Shown here: one piece after another, positions 28,368 to 37,928 of the stretch | Position numbering within the stretch: the first letter of the stretch is position 1 | Layout: every line of letters starts with the position of its first letter | NCBI RefSeq assembly: GCF_037971845.1 | Contig: NZ_CP150227.1 | Coordinates: 372,001-436,000 of the forward strand | Direction: 5' to 3' | Length of the DNA stretch: 64,000 bases | Source of the DNA: Paenibacillus sp. FSL R5-0766 | Lineage (GTDB): Bacteria; Bacillota; Bacilli; Paenibacillales; Paenibacillaceae | Translations under genes and position numbers: made by a program | The notes under the pieces: model-generated | Told to the model about the DNA's origin: nothing | What the model saw: the letters and a program-made list of their open reading frames with translations, nothing else | Database searches by the model: none

Positions 28368-30374
28368 GTGGTGAATCCAGTGGAAGATTCCATTCACGAA
28401 GTCGAAAATGAAAATATAAACCAACGGAGAACTGAGAGCAGAGCATTGAGATCCTTAAGTGCCGACAGACTCTTGGAGAAGTTATCCCGGCCTGAATTGG
28501 CTACGTTATACACAGACTTGAAGGCTTACGGTGAACGTGCCTTGAATGAACCACCCATGCCTTCCTTGTCGTTCCGTCTATATCGACAGTTCAGCGATAG
28601 GGGTGAGCGAAAAGCCTATGAAGAGGCTTATTTCGATCGAAGGGGCAGACTTGCTGCTACGGCGATGCTCGCCTTGGACAAGGCTAGGCCGGATGCACTG
28701 CAAGCGCTGGAAGAAATGTTGTGGGACGTGTGTGGTGAGTATACGTGGTGTTTGCCCGCGCATTTGGGTACGGGAGAGGTCAACCAGGTGAATGGGAACA
28801 TCGATCTGTTCGCTGCAGAGACGGTACATATGCTGGCCGAGATTGTGACCATTCACGCCGAGCGGCTGGATCGCCTTGTCATAGAACGGATCAGCTCTGA
28901 AGCAGAACGGCGAATCTTCACTCTGCTTTACCGGGAGCAACGGAAGTTCCACTGGCAGACAGCGGATCACAACTGGTCGGCGGTCTGTGGTGGGTGCTGT
29001 GGCATGGCCGCATTGTTGCTGCTCGAGGATGAGTCCACACTACAGGAATCGATCTCCCATACGGTCAGCTGTATGAACGCATTCCTGAGCGGTTATGGAG
29101 AGGATGGCGGCTGTGCCGAAGGCATTGGATATTGGGTATATGGATTTGGTTATTTCACCTATTATGCCGAGATGCTTCGTGAGTACAGTGAGGGCGAACT
29201 AGATCTGCTGACGGGTTCCAAAATAACAGCTATCTCAGCCTTCCCGCTGCGAGTTCATCTGTCTGGCGGCACATATGTGAATTATTCGGACAGTTCCGAA
29301 CAGGAAGAGATCCCTTCCGGATTAATCTCCCTGCTTGCATCCCGGGTTGGGTTGCAGATAGATCTTCCGCTTCATATTCCACTGTTTACCGATGATCCCT
29401 GTCATCGTTGGGCTCATATGCTGCGGAACGTGATGTGGAGCGATCCGGCAGTGTACGGTGATGAAGGTGCCCCTGGGCAGGCTGAACGAGGATTTATTTT
29501 TCAAAATCTGGGCTGGATGATTGCAAAAGGACCGTTCGATTCTCCGGATACAAAACATGCGAACGGCGCACCCCTTCATGTGGCTATTTCCGTTAAAGGC
29601 GGACATAACGATGAACCTCACAACCATAATGATCTGGGGCAGTTCATTATCCATTGCGGTGGTGAGAATATTCTGTGTGATCCAGGAGCAGGGTTGTATA
29701 CCCAAGCGTATTTTGCACCAGGTAGAGAGCAGTTGTTACACATCTCGTCATCCGGGCATAACGTTCCGCTCATTGAAGGCCAGGAGCAAAGTTCGGGCCG
29801 ACAAGCGCAAGCCCATGTGTTAGAGGCAAAGCTGGCAGAGGGTGGCGGTGAGCTGAATACAACATTGGATCTGACATCCGCATACTCTGGGGCAGCTTCA
29901 CTGGCTCGTTATACGCGCCAACTTCATTGGAAGATGGCTTCTGGTGGTAGCAGGAAGGGATCGGAATTGCGTCTGATTGATCGGTTTCAATGGAAGAGCA
30001 GCATGGTGTCTTCGGCAGAAAGATTCTCTTCGGTGGATGATTCAGATGCAGGATGTTCGAGCGTAGTGGAGCGCTGGATGAGCAGAGTACAACCTGAAGT
30101 GGTGAAGAGCGGTAATCTTCGCTGGCAAGGTGTACATGGAACCGTCCATATGACGTATGATGCGAACCAGTGGCAAGTCTTTACGGAGGCAGTGGACACA
30201 GTTGATCATGACAATGTTCCAGTCACATTCTATCGGACGTCACTATCATGGACAGGTGTGATTGATGAGACGGATGTTCGGATAGAACGCTCTGATCCGC
30301 TTGAAACGGTATGTGAGGTGCGCTTCATTATTGAACCGAAAATGGGAGAAACCGAGGTGAGCATGCGTGAGTAA
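28368..30374 (+). CDS. Heparinase II/III family protein
   Basis: Polysaccharide-lyase-like protein of about 668 residues. The N-terminal half looks like an (alpha/alpha) toroid (HWQTADHNWSAVCGGCCGMAALLLL near 200, and EDGGCAEGIGYWVYGFGYF near 245). The heparinase II/III beta-domain signature KGGHNDEPHNHNDLGQFIIHCGG lies near 420-440, with the His and Asn residues expected for metal binding and catalysis. No signal peptide is present, so it is probably cytoplasmic and acts on imported oligosaccharides. Start choice is weak: GTG at 28368, 28371 or 28380, all with poor ribosome binding sites. It overlaps the next gene by 8 bases. The substrate is unknown; uronic-acid glycans are likely because GH88 follows. 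Confidence 0.82.
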   Translation: MVNPVEDSIHEVENENINQRRTESRALRSLSADRLLEKLSRPELATLYTDLKAYGERALNEPPMPSLSFRLYRQFSDRGERKAYEEAYFDRRGRLAATAMLALDKARPDALQALEEMLWDVCGEYTWCLPAHLGTGEVNQVNGNIDLFAAETVHMLAEIVTIHAERLDRLVIERISSEAERRIFTLLYREQRKFHWQTADHNWSAVCGGCCGMAALLLLEDESTLQESISHTVSCMNAFLSGYGEDGGCAEGIGYWVYGFGYFTYYAEMLREYSEGELDLLTGSKITAISAFPLRVHLSGGTYVNYSDSSEQEEIPSGLISLLASRVGLQIDLPLHIPLFTDDPCHRWAHMLRNVMWSDPAVYGDEGAPGQAERGFIFQNLGWMIAKGPFDSPDTKHANGAPLHVAISVKGGHNDEPHNHNDLGQFIIHCGGENILCDPGAGLYTQAYFAPGREQLLHISSSGHNVPLIEGQEQSSGRQAQAHVLEAKLAEGGGELNTTLDLTSAYSGAASLARYTRQLHWKMASGGSRKGSELRLIDRFQWKSSMVSSAERFSSVDDSDAGCSSVVERWMSRVQPEVVKSGNLRWQGVHGTVHMTYDANQWQVFTEAVDTVDHDNVPVTFYRTSLSWTGVIDETDVRIERSDPLETVCEVRFIIEPKMGETEVSMRE

Positions 30375-32319
30375 ATATACATCTGCGTCCACGTATCCAT
30401 GGAAAGATGAACTCGAACGTTACCGTACATTGGCAGAACAAGCGGGCCCTGCTCCGGCAGACGGCTGGAATAGGGAGCGCAAGTTGGCACTTGTTGAAAG
30501 TGTTGTTCGCGCTTACACACCATATCAGGACAGCCAGGGTGCAATTATCGACCCGTTCTCGGGTGTGGAAAGATATTATTCTACACCGGCCTATGCGATG
30601 GCTGCAGCAGTTCTGGTTGACTCGGGGCGTACAGGTCTGCTTGATTCCGCAGCGGCAGCTCTGTCACAGAGCATTGATGCCGTGGTGAAAGGTAGCGTAC
30701 CTGACAATCATCCTGATTTTTATCCAGTGCTCATGATGAGAGCTTACATGGTGTTAAAGTCACACCTGCCTGAACAAGCGAAGATTTGGGCTGAGGCGCT
30801 CAAGACGATCGATCCTGAACAAGATTATGTATTTACGATGAGCAAGATGAACAATCCCAATCGCATGATTAACTGGAACGCCATCATGATCTCTGGCGAA
30901 TACCTGCGGTGGCGTGAACAGCTGGCAAGTGAGGATACAACGTGGATGGATCGTTATCTGGAAGCCTATCATCTACCCCGGTTTACGGCACTTGGGTTGT
31001 ATCAGGATGGACCGCTGGACCGTCCAAATTGTCCATTTTCCTATGATATTGCCACCCGTTATCACCTTGGGGTGATGCTTGAAGCTGGTTACGAGGGAAC
31101 CACTGCCGATACGTTACGTGAGCAGTTGCGCCATGGTGCCTTCAGCTCGTTACTGACACTCTCGCCGCTAGGTGAGATTCCGCCGCGTGGTCGCAGCTCC
31201 CAGCATCAGTGGAATGAAGCGGCGGCGGCTTATGTATGTTCTACACATGCAACGCAGGCTCTGGAGGTGGGAGATCCGGTGATGGCGGGTGCTTTTGCAC
31301 GTGCGGCCAATCGGTGTTTTGCTGCTGTTGAGCGCTGGAAGATGGATGATGGACGCTTGAAAATTGTGCGCAATGAATACAAGCCAGAAGATCGGCACGG
31401 GTATGAAATCTATACCAACCATACCTGTTACAACCTGTGGACGGCAGCAGCGCTGGCCCACGCTTGTCTCAGTGATCCGGGAGACGATGTGGGCGAAGTG
31501 TACCTTCCTTCCGAGGTGGGCAGCAGGGTTTTGCAGACGGATGGGTGGTTCGAAACCGTGATTGCCTCCGTACCTGATCAGCAACTGGTATTACACACGG
31601 CGATGAATGACCCGTATACGATCCCTGGTTTGGTACGGATTCAGCAGACGGGGTTACCTGGTCTGATTGGTCCGTCCGCCGCCAGCCATGTGCAGGCCGG
31701 ATTCACGGAATTTGCTGAAGGGGCGGTTCGTCCGCTCAGCTACTGTCCTGCCTGGAAGACACCAGATGGAGTATGGCATAGCCTTGCAGAGGGCATTCCA
31801 TCTGTTGGGGCATATGATCGGGATGTTGGATTGGACCCTGCACAGGGAGGAGGTTCCATTGTGTACGAGAAGGTGGACCATGACACCCGGAATCAAGTGG
31901 AGCAGCATCTGGCGGAAAAAGTGTCAGAAGATGGTGTGAATTCTTTGGAGAATTCTTTTGCCGTGACATGGGTCGGTCCATTACCCGGAATTGAAACATT
32001 GCGTACTCATTATGTGCAACAGGCAGACTTGCTGACTATAACGTATGAATTCGAAGGTGAGATTGCGGCAGCAGGTGCACTCATTCCGTTGATTTTCCAT
32101 GATGGCCGTGAACAGGCTGTGATTACCCACACGGATCAAAACGTGCGAACGGAGTATCGGGGGGCCTATGTAGAATCTACAGCGCTGGATCAGGGAGCCA
32201 TAATTCATCTGGAGGAACAGGCTGTGGCTTCACGTAATGGGTTGCTGAAGGAAGCGCGGATTGAAGTGAATGGAGCACGTAGTCTGGCATTTACGATCCG
32301 CTTGGGCGAGGTTAACTGA
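30367..32319 (+). CDS. Uncharacterised toroid-like protein of the uronate operon
   Basis: A 650-residue soluble protein that I do not recognise with certainty. The first 380 residues are helix-rich with repeated Trp/Tyr/His motifs (PAYAMAAAVLV, SKMNNPNRMINWNAIMISG, RPNCPFSYDIATRYHLGVML, SSQHQWNEAAAAY), in the style of (alpha/alpha) toroid carbohydrate enzymes. The last 250 residues look like beta sandwich. There is no signal peptide. The GTG start lies inside the last codons of the heparinase-like gene, with GAGGTGAG upstream, so the two are coupled. It is probably a glycan hydrolase or lyase working between the flanking enzymes; that is inference from operon position. Confidence 0.6.
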   Translation: MSKYTSASTYPWKDELERYRTLAEQAGPAPADGWNRERKLALVESVVRAYTPYQDSQGAIIDPFSGVERYYSTPAYAMAAAVLVDSGRTGLLDSAAAALSQSIDAVVKGSVPDNHPDFYPVLMMRAYMVLKSHLPEQAKIWAEALKTIDPEQDYVFTMSKMNNPNRMINWNAIMISGEYLRWREQLASEDTTWMDRYLEAYHLPRFTALGLYQDGPLDRPNCPFSYDIATRYHLGVMLEAGYEGTTADTLREQLRHGAFSSLLTLSPLGEIPPRGRSSQHQWNEAAAAYVCSTHATQALEVGDPVMAGAFARAANRCFAAVERWKMDDGRLKIVRNEYKPEDRHGYEIYTNHTCYNLWTAAALAHACLSDPGDDVGEVYLPSEVGSRVLQTDGWFETVIASVPDQQLVLHTAMNDPYTIPGLVRIQQTGLPGLIGPSAASHVQAGFTEFAEGAVRPLSYCPAWKTPDGVWHSLAEGIPSVGAYDRDVGLDPAQGGGSIVYEKVDHDTRNQVEQHLAEKVSEDGVNSLENSFAVTWVGPLPGIETLRTHYVQQADLLTITYEFEGEIAAAGALIPLIFHDGREQAVITHTDQNVRTEYRGAYVESTALDQGAIIHLEEQAVASRNGLLKEARIEVNGARSLAFTIRLGEVN

Positions 32320-32519
32320 AGGTGTTCAGGTTGAGGATCATTAGATCTCCAAACATCTCAAAACAGCTCGAAGCATAGTTAAAAGTGTTATTCGTGGATG
32401 ATTAGTGATATTTAACGGATAGCTATTGCAGTTGCGGCATACGACGCTATAGATAAGTTGGGGATGAGCTGGAGCATCAAGCATAGATGTCTGGTATTGA
32501 ATCGAGGAGGGATATGTTC

Positions 32520-33656
32520 ATGAACACATCAACGTCGGTAAAATGGCTCGAGGAAGCGTGGCAACAGGGAGCTGCCAAAACGATTCGGAATGCAAAGCGG
32601 ATCAAGGATACATTTCCACACATTGCCCCGCAGGGGACGTATGATCGGAATGATCCGGAATGGTGGACAGCAGGTTTCTGGCCTGGATTGTTATGGCTTG
32701 TCTATGGGGATGCTCCTGAAAGTGAAGCGGCGGCTTCGCTACATCGCATTGCCGAAAGCTGTGAGCGGCAACTGGAAGGTTGTCTGCGTGATCCCGAATC
32801 GGTGGATCACGATCTGGGGTTCATCTGGCTGCTTAGTGGCGTAGCCAACTACCGCCAGACGGGCAGCATGGATGGACGGCGGCGTGGCATGCTTGCCGCC
32901 AACCTGCTCGCTGCCCGCTTCCACGTGCGCGGTGAGTTCATCCGCGCCTGGAATTTCAGCTCGTCAGCAATGGATACGCGCGGCGTAGCCATCATTGACA
33001 GCATGATGAACCTGCCGCTGCTCTACTGGGCATCCGAGCAGAGCGGCGACCCTCGCTTCCGCTGGCTGGCGGAAGCACATGCGGACACCGTGGCGCGCGA
33101 ATTCATCCGCGCTGACGGGTCCATCTGCCACGTGGTGGAGTTTGATCCACACACGGGGCAGAAGTTGCGAGAGCATGGCGGACAGGGCCATGCTCCAGGT
33201 TCCGCCTGGGCGCGGGGTACCGCCTGGGCGCTGCACGGGTTTGCGCTGTCTTTCCGGTATACGGGCGAAGCCCGATATCTGGAGACAGCGGAGCGTGCGG
33301 CCGATTTCTTCCTCGCCATGCTTGGCGAAGAGATCGTGCCGGTGTGGGATTTCCGCGCACCTGCGGAACATCAGGTGGCGTGGGACTCGTCCGCTGCGGC
33401 GATTGCCGCGAGCGGGTTGCTTGAGCTGGCGAAGCTGTCGCCACGCGGGGAAACCTATGCTGCCGCGGGAGAGCGTATTGTCCGCGGCTTGCATGAGCAC
33501 TATAGCTCCGGCGATTCGGCAGCGGAAGAAGGTCTGATCATGCAGGGAACGGTGCATTACCCGGAAGGGCGAGGGTTGAATGTGCCGATTATATACGGCG
33601 ATTATTTCTATATGGAAGCGCTGGCGAAGCTGCGTGGACATGCGGGGTTATTTTAA
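32520..33656 (+). CDS. Unsaturated glucuronyl hydrolase (GH88)
   Basis: Removes the unsaturated uronic acid that polysaccharide lyases leave on oligosaccharide ends. It is a cytoplasmic (alpha/alpha)6 barrel of 378 residues. Family motifs are EWWTAGFWPGLLWL, DHDLGFIW (first Asp), TRGVAIIDSMMNLPLLYWAS (second Asp, the proton donor/acceptor pair in known UGL enzymes), and GHAPGSAWARGTAWALHGFAL. The start at ATG 32520 has GAGGAGG nine bases upstream; the earlier in-frame starts at 32487 and 32514 are badly spaced. Codons from about 32860 to 33600 are strikingly G+C-rich, reaching 75% in one hand-counted line, unlike both neighbours. It is separated from the previous gene by 200 bases, so it may have its own promoter. 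Confidence 0.9.
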   Translation: MNTSTSVKWLEEAWQQGAAKTIRNAKRIKDTFPHIAPQGTYDRNDPEWWTAGFWPGLLWLVYGDAPESEAAASLHRIAESCERQLEGCLRDPESVDHDLGFIWLLSGVANYRQTGSMDGRRRGMLAANLLAARFHVRGEFIRAWNFSSSAMDTRGVAIIDSMMNLPLLYWASEQSGDPRFRWLAEAHADTVAREFIRADGSICHVVEFDPHTGQKLREHGGQGHAPGSAWARGTAWALHGFALSFRYTGEARYLETAERAADFFLAMLGEEIVPVWDFRAPAEHQVAWDSSAAAIAASGLLELAKLSPRGETYAAAGERIVRGLHEHYSSGDSAAEEGLIMQGTVHYPEGRGLNVPIIYGDYFYMEALAKLRGHAGLF

Positions 33657-33747
33657 AAGAAGAATTGAGAACTATGCACAAGAGGAACTGAGGTTGAGAA
33701 CGGATTAGTAAGGTCTAGTGTTATGAGCCTTTGAGTTGTTAGCAAAC

Positions 33748-33873
33748 CATCATCACCTGTCCGCGTGCGGCTGTCTCCAGTATTAGGAACAATATCCCTT
33801 CTATTGGAGGCAGAGCACACCTAAGGGTAATCTTGAAATAGACGAGTCAAGTGCGGCGGACAGGCAGATGATG
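33748..33873. repeat. Structured intergenic element with long imperfect inverted repeat
   Basis: In the 345-base gap between two convergent genes, CATCATC-ACCTGTCCGC (33748-33764) is the near-exact inverse of GCGGACAGGCAGATGATG (33856-33873). Inside lies a second stem, GTGC-N2-CTGTCTCCA (from 33765) against TGGAGGCAG-N-GCAC (to 33818). An alternative short hairpin CTGTCCGC/GCGGCTG competes with the outer stem. It has no T run, so it is not a standard terminator. It may be a small RNA, a miniature element or a double-ended transcript-end structure. I see no second copy in the window. Confidence 0.5.
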
Positions 33874-34001
33874 TACATAAGTAAAGGAAGACGAATGAAG
33901 AACCTAACATATGAATATCTCATTCCTTACGGTTGAATATTCATTCTTATGGGTCCAGTTGGGGTGCAGACTTAGCTATGCTTTACTGAAAGAATCGATT
34001 T

Positions 34002-34607
34002 TCACTTCGAAGGCGTGCGTCTCAGGATGACAAAGTCGGCAGAAGATTGATCTGGATAGCGCTGCGGAATAATCTCATGAACTTTGAAATCAGGGTAGTC
34101 GAAGAGATATTCGAACAGATTACGGTCCTGGATTGTATCAATCCCCGGGTTGCCGTTTTCTTTCAAACGGGTGTAAAGCACCACCCATGCTGTTGAGGAG
34201 TGCAGAATATCATAGAGGGTGTTCCGAAAATCTGTTTCATCGGTGATGTGATATAACACATCCAGACAGACCGTCAGATCGGCTTGCAGGAAACCTCGGT
34301 TAATCCATAGGCCTGGTGTATACAGCATGAAACTCTTGGAAGAATCCTTGGCAAATTGGGATGCACAACGTTTTACTGAAGAAGCCGCTACATCCACGCC
34401 GAGGTAGTCCTCATAATTCATGTATTGCAACTGGTTGCCATCCCCACATCCAAACTCAATGACACGATGAATCCCTTCACGTTGAATCAGTCCGTTCACG
34501 ACCTCGGCCTTGAATTCAGCCAAAACCCCGTATGAACCCCTGCCAGAAGTTTCACCCGAACGATATGTTTCCTCCCAATACCCGATGTAATCAAAAGGCT
34601 GATGCAT
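34002..34607 (-). CDS. Class I SAM-dependent methyltransferase
   Basis: Rossmann-fold methyltransferase of 201 residues. VIEFGCGDGNQ (about 48-58) is motif I, which binds S-adenosylmethionine; YLGVDVAASSV is motif II, and ADLTVCLDVLYHI is the later acidic motif. There is no membrane segment or signal peptide. GGAGGAAACATA precedes ATG 34607. The substrate cannot be inferred. It stands alone, convergent with GH88 and divergent from the BIG2-repeat gene. Confidence 0.85.
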   Translation of the reverse strand: MHQPFDYIGYWEETYRSGETSGRGSYGVLAEFKAEVVNGLIQREGIHRVIEFGCGDGNQLQYMNYEDYLGVDVAASSVKRCASQFAKDSSKSFMLYTPGLWINRGFLQADLTVCLDVLYHITDETDFRNTLYDILHSSTAWVVLYTRLKENGNPGIDTIQDRNLFEYLFDYPDFKVHEIIPQRYPDQSSADFVILRRTPSK

Positions 34608-34815
34608 TATGTTTCCTCCAATCCTGTTAAAAGAAGTTCAAGACAGTCAATATACATAGGTATGCGCAATATTCGCGGGTATGATCGGTTGAAACAGGAA
34701 TAGAAGATAAATTAATTTCCATAGAATTCCCTGAAAATTTCCTGAAAGTCTAAACATCTGGAAAGAACTTGCCGACATAAAACATAAGGAAAAAAATGAT
34801 GATAATCGGGGGGAA

Positions 34816-37191
34816 ATGATGTTAAAGCCAAGATTGACCAAGTACATGGTGATGATGCTGGTGTTGATGCTGAGTATTTCCAACGTAGGCTTGGCCGCTG
34901 CGGCAGACAAAGAACTGTCCAAAATTGTGGTTTCCAAGAATGAAATGTCGCTCGAAGTTGGTGATTCCAGTTCCGTTACAGTGACAGGTGTATATTCTGA
35001 TAATACATCGACAAACGTAACGATCAGTTCATCCTGGAGTACCAGTGATACTTCGATAGCAACTGTATATAATGGCGCAATTACAGCCAAAAAGGAAGGT
35101 ACAGCAACGATTACCGCAGCGTATCAGGGCCAAACTCAGACCGTTCAAGTGAAAGTAACGAAGAAGGTCAAAGCCCTTTCGAAAAACGTGCAAAGTCTGG
35201 ATTTGCGCACGGGAGATACGAAAGATATCGTTTTGACAGCAACATATAGTGACAATACCACAAGTGAAAAGGCATCCGAGACTGCAGAATGGTCTACCAG
35301 TGATGAGAAGGTTGCTACCGTTGTGAATGGTAAAGTAACTGGACAAAGCGCGGGTACGGCAGTTATTACTGCGAAAGTTGGCAGCCAAAGCGTGACGGTG
35401 GATGTTAACGTTGAAGTGGTTAAACGTGTAGATGTAGATAAACAGCAAGTTAATCTGTTGTTGAATAAAAGTGAAAGTGTGAAAGTGACGGCTACGTACC
35501 CAGATGGCACAACCAAAGATGTAACCGATCTGGCGGAGTGGACATCCAGCAATGAGAAGGTCGCAGACGTGCTCAAAGGCGAAATTACAGGTTACTCTGC
35601 AGGTTCTGCCAAGATCACAGCCAAATACGGTACGAAATCAGTTTCCGTTGACGTGGATGTAGATCTGACCAGCAAGCTGAGTGTGGAGAAACAAAGTATT
35701 TTCTTCCGTTTGAGCGAGACATCCAAAACGGCTAATGTCGTTGTAACGGCTTCTTATCCAAACAGTAGCGATGTGAATGTAACGGATCAAGCAACATGGA
35801 CATCCAGCAACGAGAAGGTTGCAACGGTATTCAAGGGACAGATCACAGCCATTAGCGCAGGTTCAACAACGATCAAAGCCACTTACAGTGGCAAAACCGT
35901 AGAAGTTGCTGTGGATGTAGATACGGCAAGATATTTGGATATCAAAGATGTAAATGACAAACTCGCCATGAGTGTTACGGGTGATAACAAGTCCAAGACA
36001 TTGGTAGCTAATGCCGAATATATCGATGCGAGTACGGAGAATGTAACTTCCAAAGCAACATGGACTTCAAGCAATGCAGATGTTGTATATGTATCCAACG
36101 GCGATCTGATCGCATACAAATCCGGTACGGCTACGATCACTGTAGCTTATGGTGGTAAAACGGTTAAATTCACAGTGAATGTAGACGTAGCAGACAAGTA
36201 TGAGATGGATAAGAAAAAAGCATCGGTAGCCGTTGGTGGAACGACTTCGGCCAAAGTGCTGGCGTTGTATGGTGAAACATCCAAAGATGTATCCGAAGAT
36301 GCAACCTGGAGCAGCAGTAGCGACAAAATCGCTGAGGTAGATAGCAACGGGGTTATCACAGGTGTTGCCACAGGTAAGGCAACCATCACAGCGAAGATTG
36401 AAGGCAAAACACTGACTCTACCTGTTGAAGTAGGTATGGCTAGTGGACTGGAAGCAGATGTGAATTTTGTTGTTCTGTCTGCCAAAGAAACTCAGACGAT
36501 CCTTCTAACAGGTACGGATGAGGACGGCAACACGTTGGATGTAACATCCGAAGCAACCTGGAAATCCAGCAATGCACGTGTAGCGGATGTGAAAAAAGGT
36601 GTGATCACAGGTAACAGCAGTGGTAAAGCCAACATCACAGCCGAATACGGCTCCAAAAAAGTGACCATTCAGGTTGAAGTGGATGTCATCTCACGTATTG
36701 AAGCTTCCGAGCCAGCTATTTCCCTGAAATCAGGCGATACAGCTGATCTGACGGTAACGGCTATCTTGAGCGACGGTAGCGAGCGTGATGTTTCTGACAA
36801 AGCTGAATGGAAAACGAACAGCTACAAAGTAGCTCAAGTGACCAAAGGTAAAGTCAAAGCTACAGGTTCAGGTAAAGCCAAAATCACAGCCAAATACGGT
36901 AGCAAGTCTGTAACGATTGCTGTAGAGGTGGATACACTGAAATATTTGCAGACGGATAAAGTAACGTTGACCATGAAACCTGGTGAAAAGGTAACCGTGG
37001 CTGCAACTGCAACGTATGCCGATGGCAGTGAAGCTAATGTATCCAAACCGGCTCTCTGGAAATCTTCCCGTATTGCAACAGCATCGGTGAAAGATGGTAT
37101 TATTCAGGCGAACGGCAAAGGTAAGGCAACAATTACGGTGACATTTGCAGGTGTGAAAACCAAAGTAACGGTAGTGGTTGAAGCGAAGTAA
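34816..37191 (+). CDS. Secreted multi-repeat BIG2 (bacterial Ig-like 2) protein
   Basis: A 791-residue exported protein made of a signal peptide (1-30, ending LAAAADKE) and about nine tandem Ig-like BIG2 repeats of about 85 residues. Each repeat runs through a TAxYxDGS block, WxSSNEKVATV, a G-xITAxSxGxATITAKYGxK block and VxVxVDV. The ninth ends at the C-terminus (VTVVVEAK), and no LPXTG, SLH or other anchor is visible. BIG2 repeats occur in adhesins and surface enzymes, and here there is no other domain, so a structural or adhesive role is likely. The repeats are diverged in DNA sequence, so this is not a recent expansion. GGGGGGAA precedes the tandem ATG codons. Confidence 0.9.
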   Translation: MMLKPRLTKYMVMMLVLMLSISNVGLAAAADKELSKIVVSKNEMSLEVGDSSSVTVTGVYSDNTSTNVTISSSWSTSDTSIATVYNGAITAKKEGTATITAAYQGQTQTVQVKVTKKVKALSKNVQSLDLRTGDTKDIVLTATYSDNTTSEKASETAEWSTSDEKVATVVNGKVTGQSAGTAVITAKVGSQSVTVDVNVEVVKRVDVDKQQVNLLLNKSESVKVTATYPDGTTKDVTDLAEWTSSNEKVADVLKGEITGYSAGSAKITAKYGTKSVSVDVDVDLTSKLSVEKQSIFFRLSETSKTANVVVTASYPNSSDVNVTDQATWTSSNEKVATVFKGQITAISAGSTTIKATYSGKTVEVAVDVDTARYLDIKDVNDKLAMSVTGDNKSKTLVANAEYIDASTENVTSKATWTSSNADVVYVSNGDLIAYKSGTATITVAYGGKTVKFTVNVDVADKYEMDKKKASVAVGGTTSAKVLALYGETSKDVSEDATWSSSSDKIAEVDSNGVITGVATGKATITAKIEGKTLTLPVEVGMASGLEADVNFVVLSAKETQTILLTGTDEDGNTLDVTSEATWKSSNARVADVKKGVITGNSSGKANITAEYGSKKVTIQVEVDVISRIEASEPAISLKSGDTADLTVTAILSDGSERDVSDKAEWKTNSYKVAQVTKGKVKATGSGKAKITAKYGSKSVTIAVEVDTLKYLQTDKVTLTMKPGEKVTVAATATYADGSEANVSKPALWKSSRIATASVKDGIIQANGKGKATITVTFAGVKTKVTVVVEAK

Positions 37192-37229
37192 TTGCTTTTC
37201 CAAATGTGAGTGTGAAATGCGTAAATAAA

Positions 37230-37272
37230 AACGGTGATGCCCAGCTTAATAGCGGGTATCACCGTTTTTTTT
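37230..37272 (+). terminator. Terminator after the BIG2 gene
   Basis: ACGGTGAT (37231-37238) pairs with ATCACCGT, with inner CC/GG pairs, followed by a run of eight T. Confidence 0.9.
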
Positions 37273-37380
37273 GTATATAACCTAATCTAAAAAAAGAAAC
37301 GTCCAGAACCCTTGCATACACCACTTTATTACAGATGTATATCCAAGAGATTCTGTGACGTTCCCTGTATGTTTGTATAA

Positions 37381-37926
37381 CTACATCGTGTGAGACAATA
37401 CCAGCGCACCATAGGCAAAAGCGATCACGATCAGAATGGCCGGATGCAGCTTGGTCTTGGTCATGACCCAGAGCGAGATGCCTGCTATGATCAACGTCTG
37501 CCAGATGCCGATGGAATCAGTGGATAGCTGCCCAAATTCCCATGTAAGCAGAATCATGAGTACGGCGATAACAGGCTGCACGAGTAGGGTCATGCCTTTG
37601 ACTTTTGGTGACGTGCGATGTTTGTTCAACAGACGAAGTAATATAATTAGTGCGGTTGCGGAAGGTACGATTGTGGCAAAACTTGCGATAAATGCCCCAA
37701 ACCAGCCTGCCACGTGATACCCGACAAATGCAGCAATTTTGGTTGCAATCGGGCCGGGAAGGGCGTTACCAATCGCCAGTACATCACCGAATTGCTCTGT
37801 GGTCATCCATTGGTAATGGTTCACAATCTCTTCCTGCATAAGCGGAATGGAAGCCGGACCGCCCCCATATCCCAAGATGTTCGCTACGAAAAATCCCCAA
37901 AATAATTCCCACCAGGTCTGGAGCAT
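37381..37926 (-). CDS. Chromate transporter, short-chain ChrA (C-half partner)
   Basis: Membrane protein of 181 residues, CHR family, one half of a two-gene chromate transporter. FVANILGYGGGPASIPLMQEEI and AIGNALPGPIATKIAAFVGYHV are the conserved CHR motifs. About five hydrophobic segments follow. It starts two bases after the stop of the partner gene, with AAGGGGGTG upstream. It resembles B. subtilis YwrA/YwrB, which function only as a pair in chromate efflux; which half this is cannot be settled by eye. Confidence 0.9.
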   Translation of the reverse strand: MLQTWWELFWGFFVANILGYGGGPASIPLMQEEIVNHYQWMTTEQFGDVLAIGNALPGPIATKIAAFVGYHVAGWFGAFIASFATIVPSATALIILLRLLNKHRTSPKVKGMTLLVQPVIAVLMILLTWEFGQLSTDSIGIWQTLIIAGISLWVMTKTKLHPAILIVIAFAYGALVLSHTM

Positions 37927-37928
37927 CC

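Noticed and set aside
32964..33641. Minus-strand frames of 98-225 codons opposite GH88
   Set aside because: High G+C lowers stop-codon frequency, so long antisense frames are expected here; the plus strand encodes an intact GH88 enzyme.
34816..37191. Regularly spaced repeats that could suggest a CRISPR or tandem DNA array
   Set aside because: Repeats are about 255 bases long, strongly diverged in DNA and keep an open frame; they are protein BIG2 repeats.
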